Shown: positions 33,686-43,068 of the stretch, piece by piece | Layout of the letters: every line of letters starts with the position of its first letter | Position numbering within the stretch: the first letter of the stretch is position 1 | Assembly (NCBI GenBank): GCA_964399625.1 | Contig: CAYNSB010000001.1 | Coordinates: 1-64,000, forward strand | Direction of reading: 5' to 3' | DNA from: CAYNSB01 sp964399625 | GTDB taxonomy: Bacteria > Planctomycetota > Phycisphaerae > Phycisphaerales > UBA1924 | Length of the DNA: 64,000 nucleotides | Notes under the pieces: generated by a model | The model's input: only the letters and a program-made list of their open reading frames with translations | Databases searched by the model: none | What the model was told of the DNA's origin: nothing | Made by a program: the position numbers and the translations under genes

Positions 33686-34357
33686 ATGGGCGTGTACATC
33701 CGAAGCGTGCCCGAAGTCTCGATCGAACGGACCGATGGTCGCGTGCGCATCGAGATCCCCACGGCGTGCTCGATCGGAGACCTCATGGCGCTCGTGGGCG
33801 GCACGCTCGCGGGGCTGTGCATCGTCATCGCGATGGCGATGGTGGGCGCCGACCAGGCATGGACCCGGACGCCGCAGCACGCGATGCTGCTCGATCCGAG
33901 CGCACTGCTGGCGGCCCAGGTTCCGCTCGCCGGCGGAGCGTTGCTCGCCTCGGCGATCGTGGTGGGCATGCTGGGACTGATCATCGTTGCGCCGGTGGCC
34001 CTGGAGATGGTGCTCGGACGAGAGATCATCGAGATCGATGGCGCTTCGGCGCGCATCGGGCGCTGCCTGGGCGTGCTGTGCACGCGCCGGATCGTGTCGT
34101 GCGCACAGATCGAGTCGCTCCGCGATGTGGAGCCGCCCGGCACGTGGCGCCGAAAGCTGCTCGCCTATCGCCCCATGTGGCACGGGCGGAACGGGCGTCT
34201 GGAGCTCGTGCTCGCCGACGGGCGAAAGCTGCGGTTCGCGACGGTGGAGCCGGGCACGAACCTGAGGCTCGTCCGCGCCGCGGTCCGGCGCGCCTTGGAG
34301 GAGGTCCCGGGGCGCGACCTGCAGGGCATCGAGTTGCCCGGGGCGTGGGCGAAATAG
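33686..34357 (+). CDS. Two-helix membrane protein of unknown function
   Basis: 223 aa from the ATG at 33686; the longer frame adds 50 residues without protein character. Residues about 10-25 form a short beta-like N-terminal stretch (VSIERTDGRVRIEIP). Two transmembrane helices follow (about 30-53 and 75-102), then a cytoplasmic domain with strands such as EIIEIDGASARIGRCLG and GRLELVLADGRKLRFATV, a layout seen in small PH-like bacterial membrane proteins. No firm family. It lies between the two aldehyde dehydrogenase genes. Confidence 0.6.
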   Translation: MGVYIRSVPEVSIERTDGRVRIEIPTACSIGDLMALVGGTLAGLCIVIAMAMVGADQAWTRTPQHAMLLDPSALLAAQVPLAGGALLASAIVVGMLGLIIVAPVALEMVLGREIIEIDGASARIGRCLGVLCTRRIVSCAQIESLRDVEPPGTWRRKLLAYRPMWHGRNGRLELVLADGRKLRFATVEPGTNLRLVRAAVRRALEEVPGRDLQGIELPGAWAK

Positions 34358-34393
34358 ACTTGTGCGGATCTCGCCCCGAACCGGGAGCCGCGC

Positions 34394-35353
34394 ATGCCCA
34401 GCCACAGCCCGTCCGATCCGCAGCGATTGGAAGTGACCAAGACCTACAAGCTATTCATCGGCGGCGCGTTCCCGCGGAGCGAGAGCGGGCGCTCGATCGC
34501 GATCGCGGCGCCGGACGGCCGCGTGCGCGCGCACATCTCGCATGCTTCCCGCAAGGACCTGCGCGATGCCGTGGAGGCGGCCCACAAGGCGCTGGGAGCC
34601 TGGTCGAGCGCGACCTCGTACAACCGCGGGCAGGTGCTCTACCGACTCGCGGAGATGATGGAGGGGAAGAAGTCGGAACTGGCGGAAGCGATCGCGGAGG
34701 GCGCGGCAGGGCGGGGCGCCACGAAGCGCAAGGGGTCGCGCGGCGCTCCCAAGCGGGCTGGGGCTCCGGATGCCCGAGCGGAGGTCGAGGCGGCGATCGA
34801 GCGCGTGGTGTGCTTCGCCGGATGGGCGGACAAGTACGCGCAGGTGCTCGGGTGCAACAACCCCGTGGCGGGCCCTTACTACAACTTCACGACGCCCGAG
34901 CCCACGGGCGTGGTGGGCGTGATCGCGCCCGACGGGCCTTCGCTGCTGGGGCTGGTCTCTCTCGCGCTGCCCGCGTTGTGCGCGGGCAACGCGGTCGTTG
35001 CGCTCGCGAGCGAGTCGGACCCGATCCCCGCGGCGGTGTTCGCCGAGGCGTGCGCGACGAGCGACCTTCCCGGTGGGGCGCTGAACATCCTGCTCGGGCG
35101 TCGCGACGAGCTCGTGCCCCAGTTCTCAGGGCATCGCGACGTGAACGCGATCCACGCCGCGGGCGTGAGCGCGGAGCAAGCCCGGGTGCTCCTTGAGGGC
35201 GCGGCCGAAAACGTCAAGCGGGTCACGATCCGGGGCGCCAAGGGCAAGAACGAAGCCGGTGTGGACTGGTTCGACGCGGAGGCGTGCCACAGCCCGTGGT
35301 GGATCGAGTCGTTCGTCGAGATGAAGACCGTGTGGCATCCCAGCGGGGCCTGA
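34394..35353 (+). CDS. Short aldehyde-dehydrogenase-family protein without catalytic residues
   Basis: 319 aa, ATG with GGGAG upstream. The N-terminal part aligns with aldehyde dehydrogenases (KLFIGGAFPRSESGRSI, YNRGQVLYRLAEMMEG, EPTGVVGVIAPDGPSLLGLV, ALCAGNAVVALASE, LPGGALNILLG). After the Rossmann region it diverges: there is no L-E-L-G-G-K general base and no Cys nucleophile, and the protein ends about 170 residues early with its own tail. A basic insert (GRGATKRKGSRGAPKRAG) sits near residue 110-130. Frame, start and conserved core are intact, so it looks like a maintained partner or regulator of the full enzyme upstream rather than a decaying copy. Confidence 0.75.
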   Translation: MPSHSPSDPQRLEVTKTYKLFIGGAFPRSESGRSIAIAAPDGRVRAHISHASRKDLRDAVEAAHKALGAWSSATSYNRGQVLYRLAEMMEGKKSELAEAIAEGAAGRGATKRKGSRGAPKRAGAPDARAEVEAAIERVVCFAGWADKYAQVLGCNNPVAGPYYNFTTPEPTGVVGVIAPDGPSLLGLVSLALPALCAGNAVVALASESDPIPAAVFAEACATSDLPGGALNILLGRRDELVPQFSGHRDVNAIHAAGVSAEQARVLLEGAAENVKRVTIRGAKGKNEAGVDWFDAEACHSPWWIESFVEMKTVWHPSGA

Positions 35354-35357
35354 CGCG

Positions 35358-36011
35358 TCACGCCTTGGTCTTTGGGCCCGGCCGACCCAGTTCGAAGGCG
35401 CGGATGATGCAGTGCCCGCCGATCGCGAGCAGCACCGCGGCGAGCAGGAACGCCAGCAGGGCCAACGCAAAGCCGACGGTGCCCGACGCAAGACGCGTGA
35501 GCAGATCTCGAGCGGGCGCGTAGAGCACCGAACCGGCAAGAACCACGACCGGCAGCAGCAGCAGCACGCCGCGAATTGCCAGCAGCCACGCGCGGCGCTC
35601 GCGCACGAGCACGAGCCCGGCCGCGAGCGCGAGCATCGAAAGCGATGCCAACGCTCGGAACGCGAGCAGCGGCGTGAGCGAGTGCCCGGCGAGGTTCCGG
35701 CTCGCGCCTTGCCAGCCCAGCGCTGAGGCGATGAGGATCGTGCCCGCGATGCACGCCAGCCCCAGGGCTGGCCCCTCGTCGTTGCGTCCGGCACGAGACC
35801 ATCGCACACCCAGCACGCCGGCAACGCTCGCGACGACCTCGAAGCCCATGAGCGTCAGGGCCGGCTTCTCGTCCTGCTTCAAGTAGGGGAGCAGCCCCGC
35901 CGCGAGCGCGATCGGCACGGCGCTCGCCATCACGAGCACGCTCGTAATGAGCACGATCGTGCGCACGCTGGCGGGCGGCTGTGGCGGGATGGGCGTGGAT
36001 GGTTCGTTCAA
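35358..36011 (-). CDS. Polytopic membrane protein of unknown function
   Basis: Up to 217 aa, with a TTG as the first usable start and no clear ribosome-binding site. About six hydrophobic helices are spread through the protein (for example VRTIVLITSVLVMASAVPI, LLLPVVVLAGSVLYAP, FALALLAFLLAAVLLAIGG). It ends 5 bases from the convergent aldehyde-dehydrogenase-like gene. No family recognised. Confidence 0.65.
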   Translation of the reverse strand: MNEPSTPIPPQPPASVRTIVLITSVLVMASAVPIALAAGLLPYLKQDEKPALTLMGFEVVASVAGVLGVRWSRAGRNDEGPALGLACIAGTILIASALGWQGASRNLAGHSLTPLLAFRALASLSMLALAAGLVLVRERRAWLLAIRGVLLLLPVVVLAGSVLYAPARDLLTRLASGTVGFALALLAFLLAAVLLAIGGHCIIRAFELGRPGPKTKA

Positions 36012-36232
36012 GGGCGGAGACGGTACGCGTTTGGTCGGTCGGAAGATCGCGCGGGAACCGCGCTATGGGCACGAGAACCTGCCGGAGCCTTATCGACCCA
36101 CGGCGCGTCCAAATAATCGAAACCGGTGGTGAATCGGCGGCCCGTTCGTGTCGATGGTCCCGTGGGATCCTCGGCTCGTCCGGCGTTCGGGCGTTGAGAG
36201 GGTTGTCAGGGCGGGGCGTTAGGAAGACGCAC

Positions 36233-36496
36233 ATGTCACCCCAGGGCAGGGAAGCCAGAGCGATCGACACGAACGACGTCCGGGCCGAGCGCACGGACGG
36301 CGGACCGATGGCGGGTCCGGCGGACGGGCTAAGCGTTCGCCGGATGTACAACCGATATCTGCAGCAGTGGGCGATGGATGCGCTCGTGCTGCGGCGCACG
36401 GGGCGGGATCGCCCTGGACTGCGGACGGCCGCATCGGCAGGGCCTGTGCGCCCGGGGCGGATCGGGGCTCACCCGGAACGCCGTCGAGCGGCGTGA
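36233..36496 (+). CDS. Possible small basic protein upstream of fliD
   Basis: 87 aa from an ATG with AGGAAG seven bases upstream, ending 24 bases before fliD. It contains VRRMYNRYLQQWAMDALVLRR and an Arg-rich tail and resembles no flagellar protein I know (not FlaG, FliW or CsrA). It could be a chance frame. If it is not real, the 509 bases from 36012 to 36520 are the divergent control region of fliD, and I see nothing else in them. Confidence 0.3.
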   Translation: MSPQGREARAIDTNDVRAERTDGGPMAGPADGLSVRRMYNRYLQQWAMDALVLRRTGRDRPGLRTAASAGPVRPGRIGAHPERRRAA

Positions 36497-36520
36497 GCCT
36501 GGGACACACGGGAGCGGGAC

Positions 36521-39349
36521 ATGAGCGGGATCACGTCAAGCACGGGCGTCTTCAGCGGGATCGATTCGGGCAAGATCATCGATCAGTTGATCCAGATCGA
36601 GTCTCGTCCGAAGCTCCTGGCCCAGCAGCGTGTCCTGCAGTTGCAGCAGCAGCAGGCGGCGTTCCTCGATCTGAACGCGAAGCTGAACGCGGTGAAGACC
36701 GCGGCGGGCAATTTCCGTCTGAACAAGACATTCCAGAGCGCGGCGGCGACCAGCTCCGACGCCGACGTGCTGTCCGCGACGGCGTCGGCCGGGGCCGCTC
36801 CGGGCACGTACCAGTTCGTTGTTGATCGACTCGTGTCGACGCAGCAGGCGCTGTCGCGCGGTTTCGTGGACACCACTTCGGGGCTGAACGCGGGGAGTTT
36901 CACGTTCGAGTCCGCCCGGGCGCGCCTCGATCGCGAGACGTCGCTCTCGGAGCTGAACGGGGGCGCCGGGGTCACGCGCGGGAGCATCACGATCAGCGAG
37001 GCCGGCGGCGGCGTCGCGACGATCGACCTCTCGAAGGCCTCCACGGTGAGCGAGGTGCTCAACGAGATCAACACGGCGACGGACGTTTCTGTGACCGCGA
37101 GCGTGGACGGTGGAAGGTTCGTGATCAAGAGCAAGTCCGGCGCGGCGCTCACGATCGCCAACGCGGGCACCGCGAAGACCGCCGAGAGTCTGGGGATCAA
37201 GACCACCTCGGCGAGCGCGACGGTCACGGGCTCCACGGTGTACGCCCTGGGAACGAACACCGCGCTCAACTCGCTCAACGACGGCAACGGCGTGTTCGTG
37301 AACTCGCAGGGCGGCAACGGCAGGTACGACTTCCAGATCGTCGTCGGCGGCACCACGGTGAATGTGAACGTGGGCACGGTGTACGGCAGCGACGGAAAGG
37401 TGACGGAGTCGGCCCCCACGACGGTGGGCGGCGTGATCACGCGGATCAACGCCGCACTCAAGACCACGCTGGGCAACGAGAACGCGAAGGTCGCGATCTC
37501 CAGCGACGGCTCGGGGCTGACGCTCTCGGACACTTCCGGGCGGACGCTGGAGGTGAAGGAGAACGCGACGATCGCCGGCTCATCGACCGCGCGCGACCTG
37601 GGCCTGCTGACCTCGGGCAGCGTGTCGGGCCCGGTGGTGGGCCAGCGGATTCTCGCGGGGCTGAACTCGACGCTGGCACGCTCGATCAATGGCGGCTCGG
37701 GCGTGGCGGGCGATGGGCGCTTGGTGGTCACGACGCGCGACGGCACCGAGCGGATTCTCAACGTGAATCCGAACTCCTCGCTCAGCGACATTCTCACGGC
37801 GATCACGACCCAATCGTCCGGCACGGTGGTCGCAACGCTGAACAAGCAGGGCACGGGCATCCTGCTCACCGACACCACGAGCGGCGGCGGCAATCTCATC
37901 GTCACGGGCGCGACCGCCACGTCGCTCAAGATCGCGACGGCCCCGGCGGGAGTCGCGGCGTCGAGCGTGGAGGGCGGCAACCTTCAGCACCAGTACACGA
38001 CCGCGGGGACGACGCTCGCCTCGCTCCGCAACGGGCAGGGCGTGGGCGTGGGCGCGTTCAAGGTCACGGACTCCACGGGCAAGACCGCCGACGTCAAGGT
38101 CACCGAGTCCGTGAAGACGCTGGACGATGTGATCCTCGCGGTCAACGCCGCGGGGACGCGCGTGCGAGCGCGGATCAACGACAAGGGCGACGGGCTGCTG
38201 CTCTACGAGGACTCGGCGGGCGCGGGCACGCTCAAGATCAAGGTCGCGGACTCGACGGGGTCCGTGGCGACGAATCTGCGGATCGCGGGCGAGGCGAGCG
38301 GCACGGGCGCACAGAACGTGCTCGACGGGTCCCAGGAGACGACGGTCACGTTCGATCCGGGCGATGGGCTCGACAAGATCGTGCAGAAGATCAACAACGC
38401 CGCTCCGGGCGTGGTCGCCTCGATCGTGAACGACGGGTCGGCATCGGCGCCGGCGCGCCTGTCGCTGACCGCCAAGGGCTCGGGCTCTGCGGGGCGGTTC
38501 GTGCTCGATACCGGCTCGTTCGATCTGGGGCTGGCGACTCTGGACGAGGGTCACGACGCCAAGGTGTTCTATGGATCGAGCGATCCGGCGAAGGCGATCC
38601 TGCTCACCAGCTCGCGGAACACGCTGGACCGCGTGATCCCCAACGTGAGCATCGATCTCAAGTCCGTGAGCGCGTCGCCGGTCACCCTCAGCGTGACGAC
38701 CGACACGGACAAGATCACGACCGACGTGAACACGTTCCTGTCGGCGTTCAACACGCTCATCGACAGCCTCGACAAGCAGACGAACTATGACGCGAACACC
38801 AAGAAGAAGGGCCCGCTGCTGGGCGACTCGACCTCGCTGACGCTCCGGACCAACCTGTTCTCGCTCGTGAACGGGACGCCCATCGGGGTGACGGGGCAGT
38901 TCCAGCGTCTGGCCGACGTGGGCGTGTCGGTGGACCAGAGCGGGCACCTGAGCCTGAACCAGGACAAGTTCCGCGCGGCGCTGGAGAAGGACCCGACGGC
39001 GGTGGCGAGCCTGTTCGCCGCGCGCGAGGCGGCTCCCGCGCAAAGAACGACGGTCTCCCCGGGCATCACGGTGGTGGACCCGAACGCCAAAGTGACGTAC
39101 AGCGTGCAGGGAATCATGACCCGGTTCGAGGTGCTGTCGGACGGGTACCTCAACTCGGTGGATGGACGCCTGACGCGCCAGGACAAGACGCTCAAGGACC
39201 AGATCGACGCGCAGAACAAGCGCATCGCGGACATGGACGTCCTGCTTGGCAACAAGCGGCAGGTCCTCCAGAAGCAGTTCCTGGCCATGGAGGAGGCGAT
39301 CGGCAAGCTCCAGACGCAGCAATCGGCGCTGGGGCAGATCAACGGCTGA
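36521..39349 (+). CDS. fliD: Flagellar filament-capping protein FliD, enlarged
   Basis: 942 aa, about twice the common length. FliD caps the growing filament and helps flagellin fold. The N-terminal part (SGITSSTGVFSGIDSGKIIDQLIQIE) and C-terminal coiled coil (about 870-942, LTRQDKTLKDQIDAQ...) are conserved. Between them are three to four hook-IN-like beta modules of 85-115 residues (about 145-228, 248-362, 378-472, 488-592), each with a T-L-x-x-V/I-x-x-I-N core. The C-terminal domain from about 605 to 850 includes FLSAFNTLIDSLDKQTNYD. fliS follows after 62 bases. Confidence 0.95.
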   Translation: MSGITSSTGVFSGIDSGKIIDQLIQIESRPKLLAQQRVLQLQQQQAAFLDLNAKLNAVKTAAGNFRLNKTFQSAAATSSDADVLSATASAGAAPGTYQFVVDRLVSTQQALSRGFVDTTSGLNAGSFTFESARARLDRETSLSELNGGAGVTRGSITISEAGGGVATIDLSKASTVSEVLNEINTATDVSVTASVDGGRFVIKSKSGAALTIANAGTAKTAESLGIKTTSASATVTGSTVYALGTNTALNSLNDGNGVFVNSQGGNGRYDFQIVVGGTTVNVNVGTVYGSDGKVTESAPTTVGGVITRINAALKTTLGNENAKVAISSDGSGLTLSDTSGRTLEVKENATIAGSSTARDLGLLTSGSVSGPVVGQRILAGLNSTLARSINGGSGVAGDGRLVVTTRDGTERILNVNPNSSLSDILTAITTQSSGTVVATLNKQGTGILLTDTTSGGGNLIVTGATATSLKIATAPAGVAASSVEGGNLQHQYTTAGTTLASLRNGQGVGVGAFKVTDSTGKTADVKVTESVKTLDDVILAVNAAGTRVRARINDKGDGLLLYEDSAGAGTLKIKVADSTGSVATNLRIAGEASGTGAQNVLDGSQETTVTFDPGDGLDKIVQKINNAAPGVVASIVNDGSASAPARLSLTAKGSGSAGRFVLDTGSFDLGLATLDEGHDAKVFYGSSDPAKAILLTSSRNTLDRVIPNVSIDLKSVSASPVTLSVTTDTDKITTDVNTFLSAFNTLIDSLDKQTNYDANTKKKGPLLGDSTSLTLRTNLFSLVNGTPIGVTGQFQRLADVGVSVDQSGHLSLNQDKFRAALEKDPTAVASLFAAREAAPAQRTTVSPGITVVDPNAKVTYSVQGIMTRFEVLSDGYLNSVDGRLTRQDKTLKDQIDAQNKRIADMDVLLGNKRQVLQKQFLAMEEAIGKLQTQQSALGQING

Positions 39350-39411
39350 ACCGCTGATCTCGGGCGGAGCGGCGTGAAGTCGGGCGTCGTCCCGGCCGAT
39401 TTCTAGGGGCG

Positions 39412-39870
39412 ATGAGCATCGAGCAGAGCACCGCCAACGCGTACCTTCGCACGAAGGTGATGACCGCAAGCCGCGAGGAGCTGCGGCTCCTGCTCCTGGA
39501 CGGAGCGCTCAAGTTCGCGCACCAGGGGCGCGAGGGGCTGATCGCCAAGAACTACGAGCAGTCGTACACGGGCATCTCGAACTGCCGGAACATCGTGCTC
39601 GAGTTGCTCACCACGATCAAGCCCGAGCACGACCCCGACCTGTGCGACAAGGTGAAGTCGCTCTACGCGTTCATGTACTCGCACCTGGTCGAGGCGAGCA
39701 TGGAGAAGAGCGTCGCCAAGCTCGACGCGGTGATCAAGCTCCTCGGGTACGAGCGCGAGACATGGGTGATGCTCATGGAACGCCTGGGCAAGGATCGCCA
39801 GGCCTCACCTGCGCCCGACGCCACGCAGGCCCAGCCATCCGCCCGCCGGACGCTCTCGGTCGAGGCGTAG
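39412..39870 (+). CDS. fliS: Flagellin export chaperone FliS
   Basis: 152 aa, a usual length with an Ala/Pro tail. It binds the C-terminal region of flagellin in the cytoplasm and prevents early polymerisation. Typical features: an N-terminal NAYLRTKVMTAS segment, then four helices with ELRLLLLDGALKFAHQ and SHLVEASMEKSVAKLD. AGGGG precedes the ATG. With fliD it forms the usual fliDS pair. It ends 30 bases from the convergent holB. Confidence 0.9.
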   Translation: MSIEQSTANAYLRTKVMTASREELRLLLLDGALKFAHQGREGLIAKNYEQSYTGISNCRNIVLELLTTIKPEHDPDLCDKVKSLYAFMYSHLVEASMEKSVAKLDAVIKLLGYERETWVMLMERLGKDRQASPAPDATQAQPSARRTLSVEA

Positions 39871-39900
39871 CGCGACGCGGCGACCCAAGACGCTTTCCAG

Positions 39901-41190
39901 TCAGTGCAAGCCCGCGCTCGCGGGCTCGCTGAGGCGCGCCACCAGGCTCTCCAGAACGAACGAGATCGGCACGTTGGCGTCGATCGTGCGCTCGGCATGG
40001 GCGATGGCATCGAGCCGCTCGGCCGCACGCTCGCTCTCGGCGGGCGAGCCGGAGGCACGCAACGCGTGACGCATGTGATCGGCCAGAAGGCGGATCATGT
40101 GCTTGGCCCCGGCCTTGTTGGCCGCGTCCTTGCTCGCGCCCTCGTTGGCGTCCACCCACCTCTGGGCCCAGTCCTCGGCGAGCTTGGTCATCGTCGGGGC
40201 AAGATCGAGCGGGAACTTGGCTTGGGCACCCTTGCCCACGCCGTCCAAGCCCGCGAGCATGGGCGAGAGCGTCTCGTGCCACGCGGCGATGCCCGTGGAG
40301 AGCGCGAGCGCCATCGTTCCCGGTGAGCCCTCGGCGAAGCGCCCAAGCCACTCCAGGGCCGGCTTGGCGAGCGACGATGTGTCCAGATGAGCGCTCGCGA
40401 GCCAGGCCTTCATCGCCCGATCGTCCAGCGGCGCAAAGGCGACGCGCTGCGCCCGCGAGCGGATGGTGGGCAGCAGGTGCTCCTCGCGGCTCGTGATGAG
40501 GATGATGACGCGCCCGGGCGCGGGCTCCTCCAGGGTCTTGAGCAGGGCATTCTGTCCGCGGGCATCGATGAGCTCGGCCTCATCGATCACGAAGACCTTG
40601 TGCGCGCGGGCCCCGCCGCCCGAGCCGGTGCGCGTGGAGGGCTCGATCAAGAACTCCTCGAGCACGGCCTTGGCGATCGTGCGTTGCTTGCTGTCGCGGA
40701 TCTGCGGATCGCGCGAGATCGAGGCGAGCTCCTTGGTGATGACGTGCAGGTCCGGGTGAGTGCCGGCGCGGAGCAGGGCCTGGGCGGGCGAGTCCGGATC
40801 GGGCGCGACGCGTCCGGACAGATCGGGCTCGCTCGTGGGGTCGAGGAGGATCGCGGCGAATGCGAGGGCCGCGGTCATCTTGCCCACGCCCGGCGGCCCA
40901 TGGAAGATCCACGCGTGGTGCAGGCGCTTGGAGTCGATCGCCGCGCGGAGGATAGAGATCGCGCGGTCCTGCCCGAGCACGGCGTCGAGGGCCACGGGCG
41001 CAGGGGTGCGAAGGCCCGGCGACGCAGCGGCCGGTTTGAGTTCCACCTCGCGCGGGGCCTTCCGCTTGGGCTCCTCGGCGGGCGCACGCGAGGACTTGCG
41101 GGGGGCCGGCTTCTCGGAATCTTTCGTCGGACGCTTGGCCACGCGTGAGGGTAGGGCGGGATCAATCGTCCTCGTGCTGGCCGTAGTCAT
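39901..41190 (-). CDS. holB: DNA polymerase III clamp-loader subunit delta'
   Basis: 429 aa. It is part of the clamp loader that places the beta clamp on DNA. A basic, Pro/Lys-rich N-terminal extension of about 70 residues precedes the AAA+ domain. P-loop GPPGVGKMTAAL, KVFVIDEAELID and the sensor region ALLKTLEEPAPGRVIILITS are visible. The SRC motif region of clamp loaders is IRSRAQRVAF here, that is SRA instead of SRC. No zinc-binding four-Cys module is apparent, unlike DnaX or many delta' proteins. Its start overlaps the end of the upstream coiled-coil gene by 29 bases. Confidence 0.85.
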   Translation of the reverse strand: MTTASTRTIDPALPSRVAKRPTKDSEKPAPRKSSRAPAEEPKRKAPREVELKPAAASPGLRTPAPVALDAVLGQDRAISILRAAIDSKRLHHAWIFHGPPGVGKMTAALAFAAILLDPTSEPDLSGRVAPDPDSPAQALLRAGTHPDLHVITKELASISRDPQIRDSKQRTIAKAVLEEFLIEPSTRTGSGGGARAHKVFVIDEAELIDARGQNALLKTLEEPAPGRVIILITSREEHLLPTIRSRAQRVAFAPLDDRAMKAWLASAHLDTSSLAKPALEWLGRFAEGSPGTMALALSTGIAAWHETLSPMLAGLDGVGKGAQAKFPLDLAPTMTKLAEDWAQRWVDANEGASKDAANKAGAKHMIRLLADHMRHALRASGSPAESERAAERLDAIAHAERTIDANVPISFVLESLVARLSEPASAGLH

Positions 41191-41617
41191 CCACGCGAGA
41201 GCGTTGCTCCTTGATGTGGAGTTTGAGGCTCTGCACCTCGAGGCGGAGCTTGTCCAGGCCCGTGCGGTTCATCTCGTCCATCGCGTCCCGCCGGGACTCG
41301 TTCTCCTGGCGGGCGTGCAACTCCAATTCCATGATCTTGAGCTCGAGTTCCAGCTTCTTGAGGGCAAGGGCGTTGAACTGGTCCTGCTGCTCGGAGCGCC
41401 GTCGGTCGAACTGGCGCTGCTCCTCGGTCGTCTGCTCGCGCTGACGCAGGAGCTGCGCCTGGAGCGATTGCCGAGCGGTGCGCTGGCGGCGCCACGCCCC
41501 CGCTGTGTAGATCAGGGCGATCGCGAGCGTGACGATGATGAGCGTGGCAATGATGTCTGTGAGATCGGAGGTGGCGGCGAGAGCCGCCTGCCCCATCCCT
41601 ATGCTCAGGTCGTTCAC
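41162..41617 (-). CDS. Single-pass membrane coiled-coil protein upstream of holB
   Basis: 151 aa from the GTG at 41617, which has GGGAGGG upstream. One transmembrane helix (about 20-42, TDIIATLIIVTLAIALIYTA) is followed by a highly charged coiled coil to the C-terminus (RQSLQAQLLRQREQTTEEQR ... LELELKIMELELHARQ). No family recognised. It overlaps holB by 29 bases and follows sthA by 29 bases, so the three are likely one unit. Confidence 0.7.
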   Translation of the reverse strand: MNDLSIGMGQAALAATSDLTDIIATLIIVTLAIALIYTAGAWRRQRTARQSLQAQLLRQREQTTEEQRQFDRRRSEQQDQFNALALKKLELELKIMELELHARQENESRRDAMDEMNRTGLDKLRLEVQSLKLHIKEQRSRVDDYGQHEDD

Positions 41618-41646
41618 GGTTCCCTCCCGCAGAAGGACAGTGAACT

Positions 41647-43068
41647 CTAGACGTTCCGAAGCTTGTTGAGCCCGTTGAGGGCCGCGACCTTGTAGCACTC
41701 GGCGAGCGTGGGGTAGTTGAACACCGTGTTGACGAAGTACTCCGCGGTGCCCTTGAACGCCATCACGGCCTGCCCGATGTGGAGCAGTTCCGTCGCGCCC
41801 GTTCCGATGATGTGCACGCCCAGCACGGCGTGGCTCTCCTGGTGGATGAGCAGCTTGAGCATGCCGTTGTCATCGCCGAGCAATTGCCCGCGCGCGATCT
41901 CGCGGTAGTTGGCGACGCCGGACTCGAAGGGGATGTTCTCCTTGGTCAGGCGCTCCTCGGTCCACCCGCACATCGAGATCTCGGGGATCGAGTAGATGCC
42001 GTAGGGCAACTCGCCCGCGACGGCGTCGGCCTTGACGCCGAACATGTGGCACGCGGCCAGGCGCCCCTGCTCCATGCTCGTGCTGGCCAGCGCGGGGAAC
42101 CCGATCACATCGCCCGCGGCGTAGATGTGCGGGACGTCGGTCTGGTAGTTCTCGTTGACCTTGATGCGCCCGCGGTCGTCGGCGGTGAGCCCCGCCGCGC
42201 CGAGGTTGAGCCCGTCGGTGTTGCCCTGGCGCCCGATGGCGAAGAGCAGCGCATCGGCACGGACGACCTTGCCCGACTCGAGCGTCGCCTCGACCTCGAC
42301 TCCGTCGGCGGCGCCCAGGCCCGCGCCGCCCGTGCGATCGCGCTTCTCGATTTTCACGACCTTCTCGCCCATGCGGAGGGTCATGCCGCTCTGGCGAAGG
42401 TGGTACTGCAGGGCCTCGGTGATCTCGGCGTCGACGAAGTCGAGCAGGCGCGGGCGCCCCTCGATGAGCGTGACCTTCACGCCCAGCGCCTGGAGCATGG
42501 AGGCGTACTCCGTGCCGATCACGCCGCCGCCCACGACGATCATGGAGTACGGCAGGTGCGACAGGCGCACGATCTCGTCGCTCGTGATGACGTTTCGATC
42601 GTCGAAGGGCGTGCCCGCCGGCTTGGCGGGGTCCGTGCCCACCGCGATGAGGATGTGGCTCGCGGAGATCGTCGTGGAGGCGTGCACGCCCACGACGTCG
42701 ATCGTGTTCTTATCGCGGAAGCTCGCCTTGCCCGCGATGATGTCGACCTCGTTGCCCGCGAGTTGCCTGCGGACGATCTCGATCTCGGCCTTGATGACCT
42801 GCTGGCACGAATCGAGCAGCCCGGTGAGCGTGCTGGCGCGGGCGGCGCGCAGGTCCGTCTCGCGGGGCATGGCGCTCTCGCGCCCGAGCAAGTGCAGGAT
42901 CGCCTCGCGCAGGGCCTTGCTGGGGATCGTGCCGGTGTTCACGGCGTTGCCGCCGACGACCTCGCGGCGCTCGACGACGCAGACGCTCTTGCCGAGCTTG
43001 GCGGCCTGGATCGCGGCCTTCTGCCCGGCGGGGCCCGAGCCGATCACACAGAGGTCGTAGGTGCGCAT
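41647..43068 (-). CDS. sthA: Soluble pyridine nucleotide transhydrogenase, SthA-like
   Basis: 473 aa, a usual length. The flavoenzyme equilibrates NADPH and NADH in the cytoplasm. FAD motif GSGPAGQKAA at the N-terminus, second Rossmann motif VVGGGVIGTEYAS, and a C-terminal dimerisation block YFVNTVFNYPTLAECYKVAALNGLN that matches SthA. The redox-active CxxxxC of lipoamide dehydrogenases is replaced by NAVNTGTIPSKALRE, so disulfide chemistry is excluded, which fits SthA. Divergent from alaS with 122 bases between starts. Confidence 0.85.
   Translation of the reverse strand: MRTYDLCVIGSGPAGQKAAIQAAKLGKSVCVVERREVVGGNAVNTGTIPSKALREAILHLLGRESAMPRETDLRAARASTLTGLLDSCQQVIKAEIEIVRRQLAGNEVDIIAGKASFRDKNTIDVVGVHASTTISASHILIAVGTDPAKPAGTPFDDRNVITSDEIVRLSHLPYSMIVVGGGVIGTEYASMLQALGVKVTLIEGRPRLLDFVDAEITEALQYHLRQSGMTLRMGEKVVKIEKRDRTGGAGLGAADGVEVEATLESGKVVRADALLFAIGRQGNTDGLNLGAAGLTADDRGRIKVNENYQTDVPHIYAAGDVIGFPALASTSMEQGRLAACHMFGVKADAVAGELPYGIYSIPEISMCGWTEERLTKENIPFESGVANYREIARGQLLGDDNGMLKLLIHQESHAVLGVHIIGTGATELLHIGQAVMAFKGTAEYFVNTVFNYPTLAECYKVAALNGLNKLRNV

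Noticed and set aside
34394..35353. Short aldehyde dehydrogenase as a pseudogene
   Set aside because: The frame is clean, the ribosome-binding site is good, the tail is coherent and the core is conserved. A maintained non-catalytic protein is more likely.
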